A stretch of 64,000 nucleotides of DNA from JAOTVV01 sp041602035. Its GTDB lineage: Bacteria > Gemmatimonadota > Gemmatimonadetes > Gemmatimonadales > GWC2-71-9. Shown here piece after piece: positions 50,949-59,511 of the stretch; the first letter of the stretch is position 1, and each line of letters starts with the position of its first letter. The notes beneath the pieces are model-generated. The model saw nothing but the letters and a program-made list of their open reading frames with translations. It did not search any database and was not told where the DNA came from. The position numbers and the translations under genes were made by a program. Location of the stretch: positions 1 through 64,000 of the forward strand of contig JBFIHA010000016.1 of NCBI GenBank assembly GCA_041602035.1, in the 5' to 3' direction.

Positions 50949-52197
50949 GACTCGCCCTTCCGAGCTCTCGTAGCTTGAACGCCGCGAAGGCAATGCCCGA
51001 GAGCGTCAAGAACCAGATGGGGATCAACAGGAGGTTGTGCTCCCACCGTTCCTCTGCGTACGCCTCCGCCGTGGAACGAATCACCGCGGCGTTCGACCGC
51101 AGCTCACGCCCAAGGGCCTCGAGCTGCTCGAGATCGAGCGAATGCTGTACCTTGGCCAACTGCTGATATGCCGTGAACGCCGCCCGATACCGAAAGCGCT
51201 CGTCCGACACGTCGCGACCCATCCGGATCATCCGGTCGATGGCCTCCTCGGCCAGCTCCAGCTCAGCGCGCGCGTGGAGCACCTGCTCTTCGATTTCCTC
51301 GCCAAGCCCCGCCATGCGGCTGTCGGCCGCATGGCACGTTACACACAGCTCACTGATCTGTTCCGGCGGAAGCCGTTCACTGCCGTGGTTGGAGTGGCAC
51401 CCCAGACAGCCGGGGATGCGCCCGGCCAGCGATGGAGTGCCATGCGGGCCCTCGTACAGTGCTTCGGCGAGCAGGACGTGGCACTTACCGCACACGTGGT
51501 CGATCTCCGTCACGTCGGGTGGCAGCGCCGCGTGCGAGCCGTGGCAACCGACGCACGTCGGCGCCGCGAAGTTCCGCTCCTCGAAGATCGCCTTGCCGTG
51601 GGCGCCGGCCTCGAAGCGGGCCAGCTGATCCACCGACAGCCCGTATTTCCGCATGAGGGCGTCGTCGTCGTGGCAACGCCCGCAGGTCCGTGGGATGTTC
51701 GTAGGATGCACCATGCTGCGCGCATCGTTCGCCGGACGGATCGTGTGGGCTTCGTGACAGTCGGTGCAGGTCGGGGCGTCGACGTTGTCACGCCCAATGA
51801 GCAGTTCCCCGTGGCGACTGGTGCGGAACTCCGCCAGCTGGTCGGCGGCCAGTCCGTATTGCCGCATCTGATTCGGATCCGAGTGGCAAGACGCACACAG
51901 CTCGATCGTGGCCCGCTTCGACGGTACGCCCACGAATCGACCGCGGTGAGCGGCCGGGACCTCCACCTGTGACGGATCACCACCGTGACAAGAGTGACAG
52001 CGAATGCCGCGTTCTGCATGCGCGCCCTGGGCGAATGCCCGGCGCATGTCGGCATGGCACACGATGCATCCATAGGTCGAGGCGTCCTGCGTGACCTGCC
52101 CAGGCTGTTGGCCGACGAGCCGACCCGCGTCACGGGCGACGAGTGGGGAGAGACCGGCGAGGGCGCCGATCGCTGCACACAGTGCCAGGCGACTCAT
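50941..52197 (-). CDS. 9-heme cytochrome c with C-terminal membrane anchor
   Basis: A 418-residue protein with signal peptide (about 1-22), nine CXXCH motifs to about residue 290, a long alpha-helical stretch (about 295-375), and a terminal membrane helix (LLLIPIWFLTLSGIAFAAF). It is a paralog of the protein encoded at 57476-58741 (same order: nine hemes, helical stalk, terminal helix). Its ATG overlaps the altered cytochrome b stop. It may stand in for cytochrome c1 as the electron acceptor of the neighbouring b-type subunit. Confidence 0.9.
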   Translation of the reverse strand: MSRLALCAAIGALAGLSPLVARDAGRLVGQQPGQVTQDASTYGCIVCHADMRRAFAQGAHAERGIRCHSCHGGDPSQVEVPAAHRGRFVGVPSKRATIELCASCHSDPNQMRQYGLAADQLAEFRTSRHGELLIGRDNVDAPTCTDCHEAHTIRPANDARSMVHPTNIPRTCGRCHDDDALMRKYGLSVDQLARFEAGAHGKAIFEERNFAAPTCVGCHGSHAALPPDVTEIDHVCGKCHVLLAEALYEGPHGTPSLAGRIPGCLGCHSNHGSERLPPEQISELCVTCHAADSRMAGLGEEIEEQVLHARAELELAEEAIDRMIRMGRDVSDERFRYRAAFTAYQQLAKVQHSLDLEQLEALGRELRSNAAVIRSTAEAYAEERWEHNLLLIPIWFLTLSGIAFAAFKLRELGRASHG

Positions 52198-53516
52198 CGG
52201 GCACCCCCTTCCCGCTCAGCCCCGGGTGGCGGTACCGGAGCACTACGGTCACCCTCGGGGAGCGGGACCGACGGCTGGCCAGGCTCGACCTGCTCGACGG
52301 CGGCGCCCGCTCCCAGGGATTCCGAGGGCGCCACCGAGCCGATCGCGCGCCCTGCGATCCACAGGGCGACGTACCCAACGAAGAACGCGAGGCCCAACAC
52401 CGCCACCACGGGCCGCTTTCGGAGCTGCCGAGCAGGTCCTCGGTCGAGCAGCGGAACCAGGACGAGGCTGACGCCCAACAGTGTGAACAGGACGAATCCC
52501 CACGTGCCGGCCAGGCGGATCAACGCCAGCGAGACGTCGACAGGCACCCAGGTGGACACGAGCACGTCAGGCACGGCATACGGATCGGCCGGATCGGCGA
52601 GCACGCGCGGAAACAGGATCGCCAGGGTGAGGGCCACCGCGAGGGTCGTAAGGGCCACAACAAATGAGCGGAGCAGGTGATTGGGGTAGAACGGAATCCC
52701 CTCCTTCGGCTGCTCTTCCGGTGAGAATCGGCCGCTACGCCTCCACCGACGTCGTTCGGCCTCAACGTTCATGGGCGGCGCGATCCCGCGCCGCCGCACC
52801 AACGTGAAGTGGTATCCAAGCAGCGCGAATGCGATCCATGGGAGCACGATGACGTGGAGCGCGAAGAACCGACTCAAGGTTGCGCCCGACGGTATGACGT
52901 CGCCCATGATGGCCTCGGCCAACTGCCGGCCGACCAGCGGGATCCGGGCGATAGCCGTCATCACCTCGGTAAGTGTCCAGTACGCCCACTGGTCCCACGG
53001 GAGGAGATAGCCGGTTCCCCCGAAAACGAGCACGACGAAGAGAAGGAGAATGCCGATGAGCCAGTTGGTCTCGCGGGGCGGCTTGTACGCCGCCTCGAAG
53101 AACACGCGAGCCATGTGCATGAGGAGCACGATCACGATGAGATTGGCCGACCAGTGGTGGAGATCGCGCACCAACCAGCCAAACGGCGTCTCGGAGACGA
53201 TGTGCTGAACGCTGGGATAGGCTTCCTGCACGGACGGGCGGTAGAACAGCGCCAACAGCACACCGGTGACGACCAACACTACGAACAGCAGGTACGTGAC
53301 GCTGCCGAGCGCGTGTCGCCAGCCAACATGGGGCGCCAGCCGGTAACGCAGCGCCTTGCGCAGCGCCTCATCGATGCTGAGGCTACGATCGATCGGCCCG
53401 TAGAGCAGGCCGATGAACCGGACCATGCCCAGGAGACTCGCGTCGGTGCTGGCCTTGATATCGTCCCACACGCCAACGATGGCACGCCATAAGGCGGCGA
53501 GCGTCTGTCGAATCAC
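52194..53516 (-). CDS. cytochrome b (bc-type) lacking the PEWY motif
   Basis: A 440-residue integral cytochrome b/b6-type subunit, about eight helices, with a low-complexity C-terminal tail (about 395-440). Heme-b ligands are kept: His120/His134 (13 apart) and His221/His236 (14 apart). At the Qo site the PEWY motif is replaced by STWV (321-324). GGGGAGGTC precedes GTG 53516. It directly follows a Rieske-like gene that has lost its cluster ligands, and overlaps the 9-heme gene; the three are a remodelled bc complex. Confidence 0.9.
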   Translation of the reverse strand: MIRQTLAALWRAIVGVWDDIKASTDASLLGMVRFIGLLYGPIDRSLSIDEALRKALRYRLAPHVGWRHALGSVTYLLFVVLVVTGVLLALFYRPSVQEAYPSVQHIVSETPFGWLVRDLHHWSANLIVIVLLMHMARVFFEAAYKPPRETNWLIGILLLFVVLVFGGTGYLLPWDQWAYWTLTEVMTAIARIPLVGRQLAEAIMGDVIPSGATLSRFFALHVIVLPWIAFALLGYHFTLVRRRGIAPPMNVEAERRRWRRSGRFSPEEQPKEGIPFYPNHLLRSFVVALTTLAVALTLAILFPRVLADPADPYAVPDVLVSTWVPVDVSLALIRLAGTWGFVLFTLLGVSLVLVPLLDRGPARQLRKRPVVAVLGLAFFVGYVALWIAGRAIGSVAPSESLGAGAAVEQVEPGQPSVPLPEGDRSAPVPPPGAEREGGAR

Positions 53517-53518
53517 GG

Positions 53519-54043
53519 TTATGACCTCCCCACGTAAACCACACCGTCCCGGAGGAACACGGGGTACCGCTGCAAGGCTCTCGTCGAGGTTCCGGCCACC
53601 ACCGTCCCGTCGACATCGTACACGACATAACTACAGGGCGAAACGATGCGCGAGGCCTCCTCCTCCCAGCGCAGGAGACACCCGTCGGCGGGCGAGGAGC
53701 CGTCAACTGCCGCGAAGCGATCCTGTCCGAGGCGCACGACCAGGATAGCGCGGTCGCCCCACCGAATGAGCCGGCTCGCTCCGACCGGGACGTCGCGTTC
53801 CTGCGCGACACGGACCACCGGTTGCAGCTCGGGAATCTCCAAGTGGTCACCGGGCGACACGTACAGGACGGTGCCCAGCGCCACACCCGCGATAATCAGC
53901 GCAACGACCGCACCGAGTAGCAGGTCGTTGAATCCGAGGCCGGCTTGGTTCTCCTCCTGCCTGTCGTCGTTCAGTGTGCCCTCCTCGCGAATTTCGTCAG
54001 TCGGCGTGTCCCCGTGCGGCCAGGGGACCTCGTGGACCGCCAT
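53519..54043 (-). CDS. Rieske-fold protein without [2Fe-2S] ligands
   Basis: A 174-residue protein with one membrane helix (about 40-62) and a C-terminal Rieske-like fold ending VVAGTSTRALQRYPV. Compared without gaps to the normal Rieske encoded at 56963-57445, the two disulfide Cys are kept (Cys122, Cys137), but the cluster ligands are Ser117, Ala119, Ser135 and Ser138 instead of Cys, His, Cys, His. It therefore cannot hold a Rieske cluster. Its position before cytochrome b suggests a structural role in the complex. A hairpin lies just before its ATG. Confidence 0.85.
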   Translation of the reverse strand: MAVHEVPWPHGDTPTDEIREEGTLNDDRQEENQAGLGFNDLLLGAVVALIIAGVALGTVLYVSPGDHLEIPELQPVVRVAQERDVPVGASRLIRWGDRAILVVRLGQDRFAAVDGSSPADGCLLRWEEEASRIVSPCSYVVYDVDGTVVAGTSTRALQRYPVFLRDGVVYVGRS

Positions 54044-54050
54044 CGTGCGA

Positions 54051-54113
54051 CCGGCCCCGTCCTCGTCGTAGGACGGAGCCGGTCCGAGTGCTACTCCCTG
54101 TCCCGCGTGGGAC
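54051..54113 (-). promoter_or_regulatory. two hairpins between the canonical and altered bc operons
   Basis: CCGGC-C-CCGTCCT (54051-54063) pairs with AGGACGG-A-GCCGG (54070-54082), loop CGTCGT. A second small perfect hairpin GTCCC/GGGAC is at 54100-54113. They fall between the 9-heme lipoprotein stop and the Rieske-like ATG, and the larger one ends 8 nt before that ATG, where it would cover the only SD-like sequence. A partial terminator or attenuator is plausible. Confidence 0.5.
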
Positions 54114-54127
54114 GGGCCCCGACCTCG

Positions 54128-55678
54128 TCAGTTCGGTGGCGCCGGCACACTCAAGTCGACCGACGCCGGAGGCGCCGGCAGCCCATAGTAGCTGATCGCG
54201 TGCTGGATCGAGGCGCGGAGCAGGTTCCGCAGGAACGGCGGGTTGTGCACCCCGTTGCCGCTCGTGTGGTGGCCCGTGAACCGCACCGTGTCCGAGCCGA
54301 CGATGGTGTTGCCGTCGAGGAAATGCTCCCGATCATGCGTCGCGGCGATCTGTGCGTTGTGGAGAATCCCCTCCGCCGCCGTGAACAGCGTGTCCGCCAT
54401 GTCGATCTGCTTCTGATCACCGGTCACCTGCAGGATCTGCGGGAGCACCCCCGCGTCGGTCGGCGCCGGATCGATGATAGTGTTGGCGTTCGCGTCGACC
54501 CAGATCTGGTCGAGGAGCGTGTTCAGCTCGCTCTTGAATCCCTCATAGAACGCCTGGGAGTTCGCCGCGGTACCGTGACAACCCATACAGGCCCCCCACG
54601 ACCGCTCGTCGTTGGCACAACTCGCCGTGGTGGGAATGCCCTGCGCATCGAGGCACGGAATGGCCTCGAACAGGTGTCCGACGCTCTGGAACACAAACCC
54701 TCCCTGCGCGTCGGTCACCTCGAACATTTCCACGTGACACGTCGCGCAGAGGCGCGGATTCGCCGTCGGATTGCCATGCGTCCCGGTCAGCCCATCGAGC
54801 CACTCGAAACCGGGGGGCCACCACCCCACCTGCTGCCCCAAGACCAGCGGTCCCTGAGCGGCGTGCGGCCCCCGGAACCCCTCGCCGGGGACCGTGCGCC
54901 GATTGTGGCACTTGATGCAGAGGTTCCGTGTCGTCGGCTCCCCGACCGGTGCCCGGAGCTGGGCCGGGTTGGTGGCATCGTGCGGGTCGTGGCACACCAC
55001 GCAGACAATGGGCAGTGGGGCATCGCCCTTCTCGACGTACTTGGCGTTGACCCCGAACTGCTCCACCAGCGCGCCCTGCGCACTGTGGCACTCACTGCAT
55101 GACGGAATCGATCCCCGCGAGAAGCTCGTCCCCGACCCGTGCTTCGACAGCTCCCACTGCTCGACGAACGGGTGATGGGCGCCGGAATGGCACTCGCCAC
55201 AGCCGTTGGTCGCGGCGCTGGCAGCCAGAATCGATGCGAGCGGCTTGACAGCCTGCGGGTTGGACACATGATCGACTCCCGGCCCGTGACAGCTCTCGCA
55301 CTGGACGTCGTGGTACACGGCGGCCAGGGCCGCGTCGTCACGCACGGCCGGATACCCCGCCACGGCGGTCACGGCGTTGCCGTTCTGGCTCACCGTGTGA
55401 CACGGTTCACAGAAGTCTTGCGCCGCCCCAGAGGCCTGGAGGGTCGACCACGCGTCCGCATGGTGGGTCTGCGACCACGTGGCCTGCTCGTCTGCATGGC
55501 AGTTGCCGCACGTGGTCTGTTTGTCAGCGACCGAGAAGTAGCCAAGGAACCCCGCCACAGCGTCAGCTGGCGCATTGAAGGGTGCACGATCCTTGAAGGC
55601 GATATCGTCCCCGCACGCACTGGCAAGCACAAGACCCACCGTAGCCGCCCCAGGAAGTGCCTTCCGCAATTGGACCAT
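54128..55678 (-). CDS. 9-heme cytochrome c lipoprotein
   Basis: A 516-residue protein with lipobox LASAC (Cys about 22) and nine CXXCH motifs between residues 60 and 365; the last 150 residues are heme-free and helical with several His. The motif order with HHADAWSTL and CESCHGPG is like cytochrome c554-type families. The ATG at 55678 was chosen; a GTG four codons upstream sits too close to the GGGGGAGGT site. It follows cytochrome b in the canonical bc gene set and may be an outer-membrane acceptor. Confidence 0.87.
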   Translation of the reverse strand: MVQLRKALPGAATVGLVLASACGDDIAFKDRAPFNAPADAVAGFLGYFSVADKQTTCGNCHADEQATWSQTHHADAWSTLQASGAAQDFCEPCHTVSQNGNAVTAVAGYPAVRDDAALAAVYHDVQCESCHGPGVDHVSNPQAVKPLASILAASAATNGCGECHSGAHHPFVEQWELSKHGSGTSFSRGSIPSCSECHSAQGALVEQFGVNAKYVEKGDAPLPIVCVVCHDPHDATNPAQLRAPVGEPTTRNLCIKCHNRRTVPGEGFRGPHAAQGPLVLGQQVGWWPPGFEWLDGLTGTHGNPTANPRLCATCHVEMFEVTDAQGGFVFQSVGHLFEAIPCLDAQGIPTTASCANDERSWGACMGCHGTAANSQAFYEGFKSELNTLLDQIWVDANANTIIDPAPTDAGVLPQILQVTGDQKQIDMADTLFTAAEGILHNAQIAATHDREHFLDGNTIVGSDTVRFTGHHTSGNGVHNPPFLRNLLRASIQHAISYYGLPAPPASVDLSVPAPPN

Positions 55679-55736
55679 GAACCAGCGCACACCTCCCCCT
55701 TTCTCGAAGTTCCCGTGCCAATCCCCTTCACGACAA

Positions 55737-55764
55737 TATCTATAGAAGATTCTGGGGCTGGCAA
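55737..55764 (-). promoter_or_regulatory. possible sigma-70-like promoter upstream of the 9-heme lipoprotein gene
   Basis: On the minus strand TTGCCA (55764-55759) and TAGATA (55742-55737) are 16 bp apart in a locally AT-rich patch, about 60 bp before the ATG. Box matches are moderate, and no other site in the 182-bp gap is better. Confidence 0.35.
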
Positions 55765-55860
55765 TACCTCGAACACCTATGAAGCGGGCTTCACGCTACT
55801 CTCACGGACGAGATTCGGCACCCTAGGAGCGGAGGCGTGCTGGGACCCTCGGGGTGTGCT

Positions 55861-56961
55861 TCAGGTCGTCGGGCTGGCGGTGTATCCCAGGTAGGTCAGG
55901 ATGATGATGTAGATGATGGCCGCAATCACGAGCCACGTGACGACCGGCGTCGGCTCACCCCGCGCACTGCGCTTGTCCAACGCCGGGATGATCACGAGCA
56001 GTAGCCCCGCCACGGCGAAGCCGAGTATGCCCACCAGTTCACCTTCGAGCACGAGGATGTGAGCCGGAAGGTATTTCAATGTCTGGAACATGAACATGAA
56101 GTACCACTCGGGCTTGATCCCCGCCGGCGCCGGAGCGAAGGGATCAGCCTTGACGCCGAGCTCTGCCGGGAAGAACGCGGCCAATGCAGCGAGTACGGCG
56201 AGTGCCGTGAGCCATCCGACGAGGTCACGCAGCAGGAAGTTGGGGAAGAACGGCATGGTGCGGTTCGCCCCACCCTGCCGCTCGATGTCGAGCGGCACGC
56301 TCATCCCATGTTTCTGCACCATGAAGAGGTGTAACCCGAGGAGCACGGCAGACGTTGCTGGCAGCACAGCGACGTGCACGGCATAAAACCGCGTGAGGGT
56401 GGCGCCGGTCACATCTTCCCCGCCCCGCGCCACGCGTAGCAGGAACTCCCCGACGACAGGTACCACACCCAAAATCTCGGTACCGACGCGCGTCGCAAAA
56501 TACGCCAGCTCGTTCCACGGCAACAGGTAGCCGGTGAACCCAAAGGCTAACGCCAAACCCAACAGCCCCGCCCCACTGAACCACGTGATCTCTCTCGGGG
56601 GACGATACGCGCGCAACCACAGCACGCTGAACATGTGGAGGAACAATGTGAAGATCATGAGGTTGGCCGCCCAATGGTGGATCGAGCGGACCAGCCACCC
56701 AAACTCCACTTCCGCCATCAGAAACTGCACCGATTCGTACGCTTCCTCGGCGCTCGGGCGGTAGTAGAACAGGAGGAGCACGCCGGTCGCGATCTGCACG
56801 ACGAAGAGAAACAGCGTCATTCCCCCGAGGTAGTACCAGATGGTATGCCGGTGGACGGGGACGTCCTTCTTCTTCGCCAACTCGCCCAGCGCTGCCAGCC
56901 CGAGCCGGTCGTCGAGCCACCCGTACAGCCGCTGGAACCGCCCCTGCTCGTCGTCGTCCAT
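55861..56961 (-). CDS. cytochrome b of a canonical bc-type complex
   Basis: A 366-residue cytochrome b/b6-type protein, about eight helices. Heme-b ligands are His95/His109 and His196/His211, and the Qo PEWY motif is at 284-287, so normal quinol oxidation is expected. The 14-residue spacing of the second His pair is the b6-type pattern. ATG 56961 follows the Rieske stop by one base. Longer upstream frames are rejected because they overlap the Rieske gene. Confidence 0.95.
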   Translation of the reverse strand: MDDDEQGRFQRLYGWLDDRLGLAALGELAKKKDVPVHRHTIWYYLGGMTLFLFVVQIATGVLLLFYYRPSAEEAYESVQFLMAEVEFGWLVRSIHHWAANLMIFTLFLHMFSVLWLRAYRPPREITWFSGAGLLGLALAFGFTGYLLPWNELAYFATRVGTEILGVVPVVGEFLLRVARGGEDVTGATLTRFYAVHVAVLPATSAVLLGLHLFMVQKHGMSVPLDIERQGGANRTMPFFPNFLLRDLVGWLTALAVLAALAAFFPAELGVKADPFAPAPAGIKPEWYFMFMFQTLKYLPAHILVLEGELVGILGFAVAGLLLVIIPALDKRSARGEPTPVVTWLVIAAIIYIIILTYLGYTASPTT

Positions 56962-56962
56962 G

Positions 56963-57445
56963 TCAGCTCCCCCGACTGACGACGATCTGGTCATCCCGCA
57001 CGTTGACCGTGTACAGCTCCAACGGCTCGGGCGGCGGACCCTGGAGCACTCGACCGTTGAGGTCGAAGTGCCCATTGTGACACGCACACCAGACATGGTG
57101 GATGTCCGAGCGGTATTGGACGATGCACCCTAGATGGGTGCACGCCGCCGACATGGCGCGCAGTTCGCCGGTGGCCGCCCGCACCAGAATGCCGGGACGG
57201 CTGCCGAACTTGAAGATCCTGCCCTCGTTGGGGCCAAGGTCATTGGGGCCGAACGGGAGCGTGACCGAGGCCGCCGCCGATTCCGCCGATGCAGGCGGTA
57301 CGAGGTAGCGGCCGGCGGGATACACGACGGCGAGCACGAGGCCGCCGACGCTGGTGCTCAGGAGCCACGTGGTCAAGGTCCGGCTCATCAGCCAGTCGAT
57401 GAACCGCCGTCGGGACTGGCCGGAGACCGATCCGGTCTGCTCCAT
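56963..57445 (-). CDS. Rieske [2Fe-2S] protein
   Basis: A 160-residue Rieske subunit with Tat-type N-terminus (SRRRFIDWLM), one membrane helix, and intact cluster motifs CTHLGC (Cys102, His104, Cys107) and CACHNGH (Cys120, Cys122, His123). GAGGTG precedes ATG 57445. Lies between a 9-heme cytochrome gene and the canonical cytochrome b, forming a complete quinol:cytochrome oxidoreductase in which the 9-heme protein may replace cytochrome c1. Confidence 0.96.
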   Translation of the reverse strand: MEQTGSVSGQSRRRFIDWLMSRTLTTWLLSTSVGGLVLAVVYPAGRYLVPPASAESAAASVTLPFGPNDLGPNEGRIFKFGSRPGILVRAATGELRAMSAACTHLGCIVQYRSDIHHVWCACHNGHFDLNGRVLQGPPPEPLELYTVNVRDDQIVVSRGS

Positions 57446-57475
57446 TCCATTCACCTCACGTGGGGTCACGGGTGG

Positions 57476-58741
57476 CTAGCGCTCCGTCTGTCGGATCTTG
57501 ATGACGAGTCCGACGATCAGGGCGACGATGATCGTCACCGACACTCCCAAGCCCGTTCGGCGGAACCGCAGGTCGTCGAGGGCGTCCACCCCGCGCTCGT
57601 GGGCGGCGGCTGTCACGTTCAACCCTTCGTCGACAAACGCCGCGACGCGTGCCGGGTTGAAGGTGTGCACGGCCGCCCGGGCCTGGACCAACGCGTTGAG
57701 CCCGCCCTGGAGTTCAAAGCGTGCCTGGCTGACTTCCATCCCGGCGTGCTCTGCTCGGAGGAGCAGCGAGTCAGCGCTGCCAAAGGCCACACGCAGGGAA
57801 TCGAGCCGCGTTCGCATGGTCGTCGCCGTGGTCCCGCCCGCGTCCTGGGCCACGTGGCATTGCCCGCAGACGGCGCCCTCGCCCAAGCCGAGGAGTTCCG
57901 CCCCGGCACGCACGATCTCGTGATTGCCGTGGCACGTGGCGCACCCCGGATTGCCGAGCAGTGCGAACGTGCGGGAGTGGCGGCTCTCAGCGAAGTACTC
58001 CGCGATCACCGAGTGGCATTGTCCGCACACGTTGCCGACCCATGAGAACCCGGGGGGGGCCGCCCCGTGGTTGCCGTGGCAGTCGTTGCAGGTCGGGGCC
58101 GAGAGATCTCCCTCGACGTTCATCATGACCCAGTGTACGCTGCGTCGGTACTTCTCGAGCTGATCGGTGGGGATCTGGTATCCCGCCATGTGTTGCGCGT
58201 CGGCGTGGCACGCGCCACAGGTGTCGCCGACGTTGAGCGGGTGCACGCTGGATGCTGCGTCAGCCGGTGGCTTGATGGTATGGGCCGGATGACAGCTGGT
58301 GCAGACGGCAACCGCCGTATCCCCGAGTTCCGCGAGGCGTCGCCCGTGAACTGACGTGGCATACTCGGCGGCCTGGTCTACGCGGAGCGACGGATTGAAC
58401 TGCCGCATGTATGCGGCATCCGAGTGGCAGCGTCCGCAGAAGCTGGCCAGCCGCAGCTTTCCAGGACGGCCCACGAAGCCCTTGTCCGGATCCATGCCCT
58501 CGAATCCCGCTACCGTCGGGTCGCCGCCGTGGCAATCGGCGCACCCGAGGCCGCGGGCGGCGTGGATGTCGCCGGCAAACGCTCGGGCCGGCCCTCCCAG
58601 ACGCTGGTCATCGAGGACACCATGGCACACCCTGCAGTTGTCGACCGCCGCCTCCTGCTCCTGCGCGCGAACGGTTCCGGCCCACGCGACCGCCGCCGTC
58701 ACTGCCGCGACGATGAGGCATCGGTTCCACGTCCACTGCAT
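57476..58741 (-). CDS. 9-heme cytochrome c with C-terminal membrane anchor (bc-complex partner)
   Basis: A 421-residue protein with signal peptide ending near VRAQ (about 26), nine CXXCH motifs, a helical segment (about 290-390), and a final helix (LGVSVTIIVALIVGLVIKI). It is paralogous to the protein at 50941-52197. GGAGGG precedes ATG 58741. Location directly before Rieske and cytochrome b suggests it acts as the complex's c-type subunit. Confidence 0.92.
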   Translation of the reverse strand: MQWTWNRCLIVAAVTAAVAWAGTVRAQEQEAAVDNCRVCHGVLDDQRLGGPARAFAGDIHAARGLGCADCHGGDPTVAGFEGMDPDKGFVGRPGKLRLASFCGRCHSDAAYMRQFNPSLRVDQAAEYATSVHGRRLAELGDTAVAVCTSCHPAHTIKPPADAASSVHPLNVGDTCGACHADAQHMAGYQIPTDQLEKYRRSVHWVMMNVEGDLSAPTCNDCHGNHGAAPPGFSWVGNVCGQCHSVIAEYFAESRHSRTFALLGNPGCATCHGNHEIVRAGAELLGLGEGAVCGQCHVAQDAGGTTATTMRTRLDSLRVAFGSADSLLLRAEHAGMEVSQARFELQGGLNALVQARAAVHTFNPARVAAFVDEGLNVTAAAHERGVDALDDLRFRRTGLGVSVTIIVALIVGLVIKIRQTER

Positions 58742-59000
58742 CACCGAACCCTCCCCAGCGGTGTCAGAATAGGTTGGGAGGATGGCCGCCTCGCCGATCC
58801 AGTGGGGTGCGGGCCCCGCTTGCCCCCGGACAATCGGCAATCGAGGCTCGCCCGGCGTCCTGCCGATCTCCCATGACGCGCACCATGTCTGCTAGGCAAC
58901 CAGTAACAGTGCATGGCTCGGTCTCGGAGAGCAACCCGACCCCAGTTGCTGCGGAGAGCAGCATGCCACCCGTACTCCCGAGACGTCCGGATCGCCTCGT

Positions 59001-59408
59001 CTAGGATCCGGCTCCGGCTTCCTCACTCCGCCCTCCAAGCACCAGACCCACCATGCCCATGAGGAAGGCAGCCGCACCGGCGAAGACCGTTCCCCGCTGC
59101 AGTGTGCGGAGCCATGCCGGCACCTCCGCGACCAGCCCCCACACGTACAGGAGCAAGCCGATCGTCAGGAGCGCCACCCCTGCGGAGAAGAGGCGAATCC
59201 ACTTGAGCCGCCGCGCGTACCGCCCGAGCGGAAAACTGCACTCGGGGCACACTACGCCACTCGGCGGCCGCCAGACAAACGACCACCGCTTTCCCTCGCC
59301 CGGCGGTGGGACCTGGGTGGCCGGCTGCACCGGCTGCACGAGCTTCCCGCAGCCGGGGCATTTGAGCGACGTGAGCGCCGCGCTGATTCGTGCACTGATC
59401 CGATTCAT
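59001..59408 (-). CDS. zinc-ribbon membrane protein
   Basis: A 135-residue protein with two CXXC pairs (KCPGC about 16-20; VCPEC about 53-57), then two membrane helices (about 72-92 and 106-125). No redox motif. It sits between the NrfD-type gene and the 9-heme gene on the same strand, with 259 bp of unassigned DNA to the latter. Function unknown; possibly an assembly factor. Confidence 0.75.
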   Translation of the reverse strand: MNRISARISAALTSLKCPGCGKLVQPVQPATQVPPPGEGKRWSFVWRPPSGVVCPECSFPLGRYARRLKWIRLFSAGVALLTIGLLLYVWGLVAEVPAWLRTLQRGTVFAGAAAFLMGMVGLVLGGRSEEAGAGS

Positions 59409-59511
59409 GGCCAGTCCTCACACAGAAGGGGCGCGCACCGGCTCACCGCCGGGGCGTCCGTCCGCTGCCTGCCTGCAGGCCGTCCCGGCAGTGGTGGCGC
59501 AGCCAACGAAC

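Noticed and set aside
52194..54043. Decay of the altered bc genes as pseudogenes
   Set aside because: Both frames are complete with good ribosome sites and coupled starts, heme-b ligands and disulfide cysteines are retained, so specialised function is more likely than decay.
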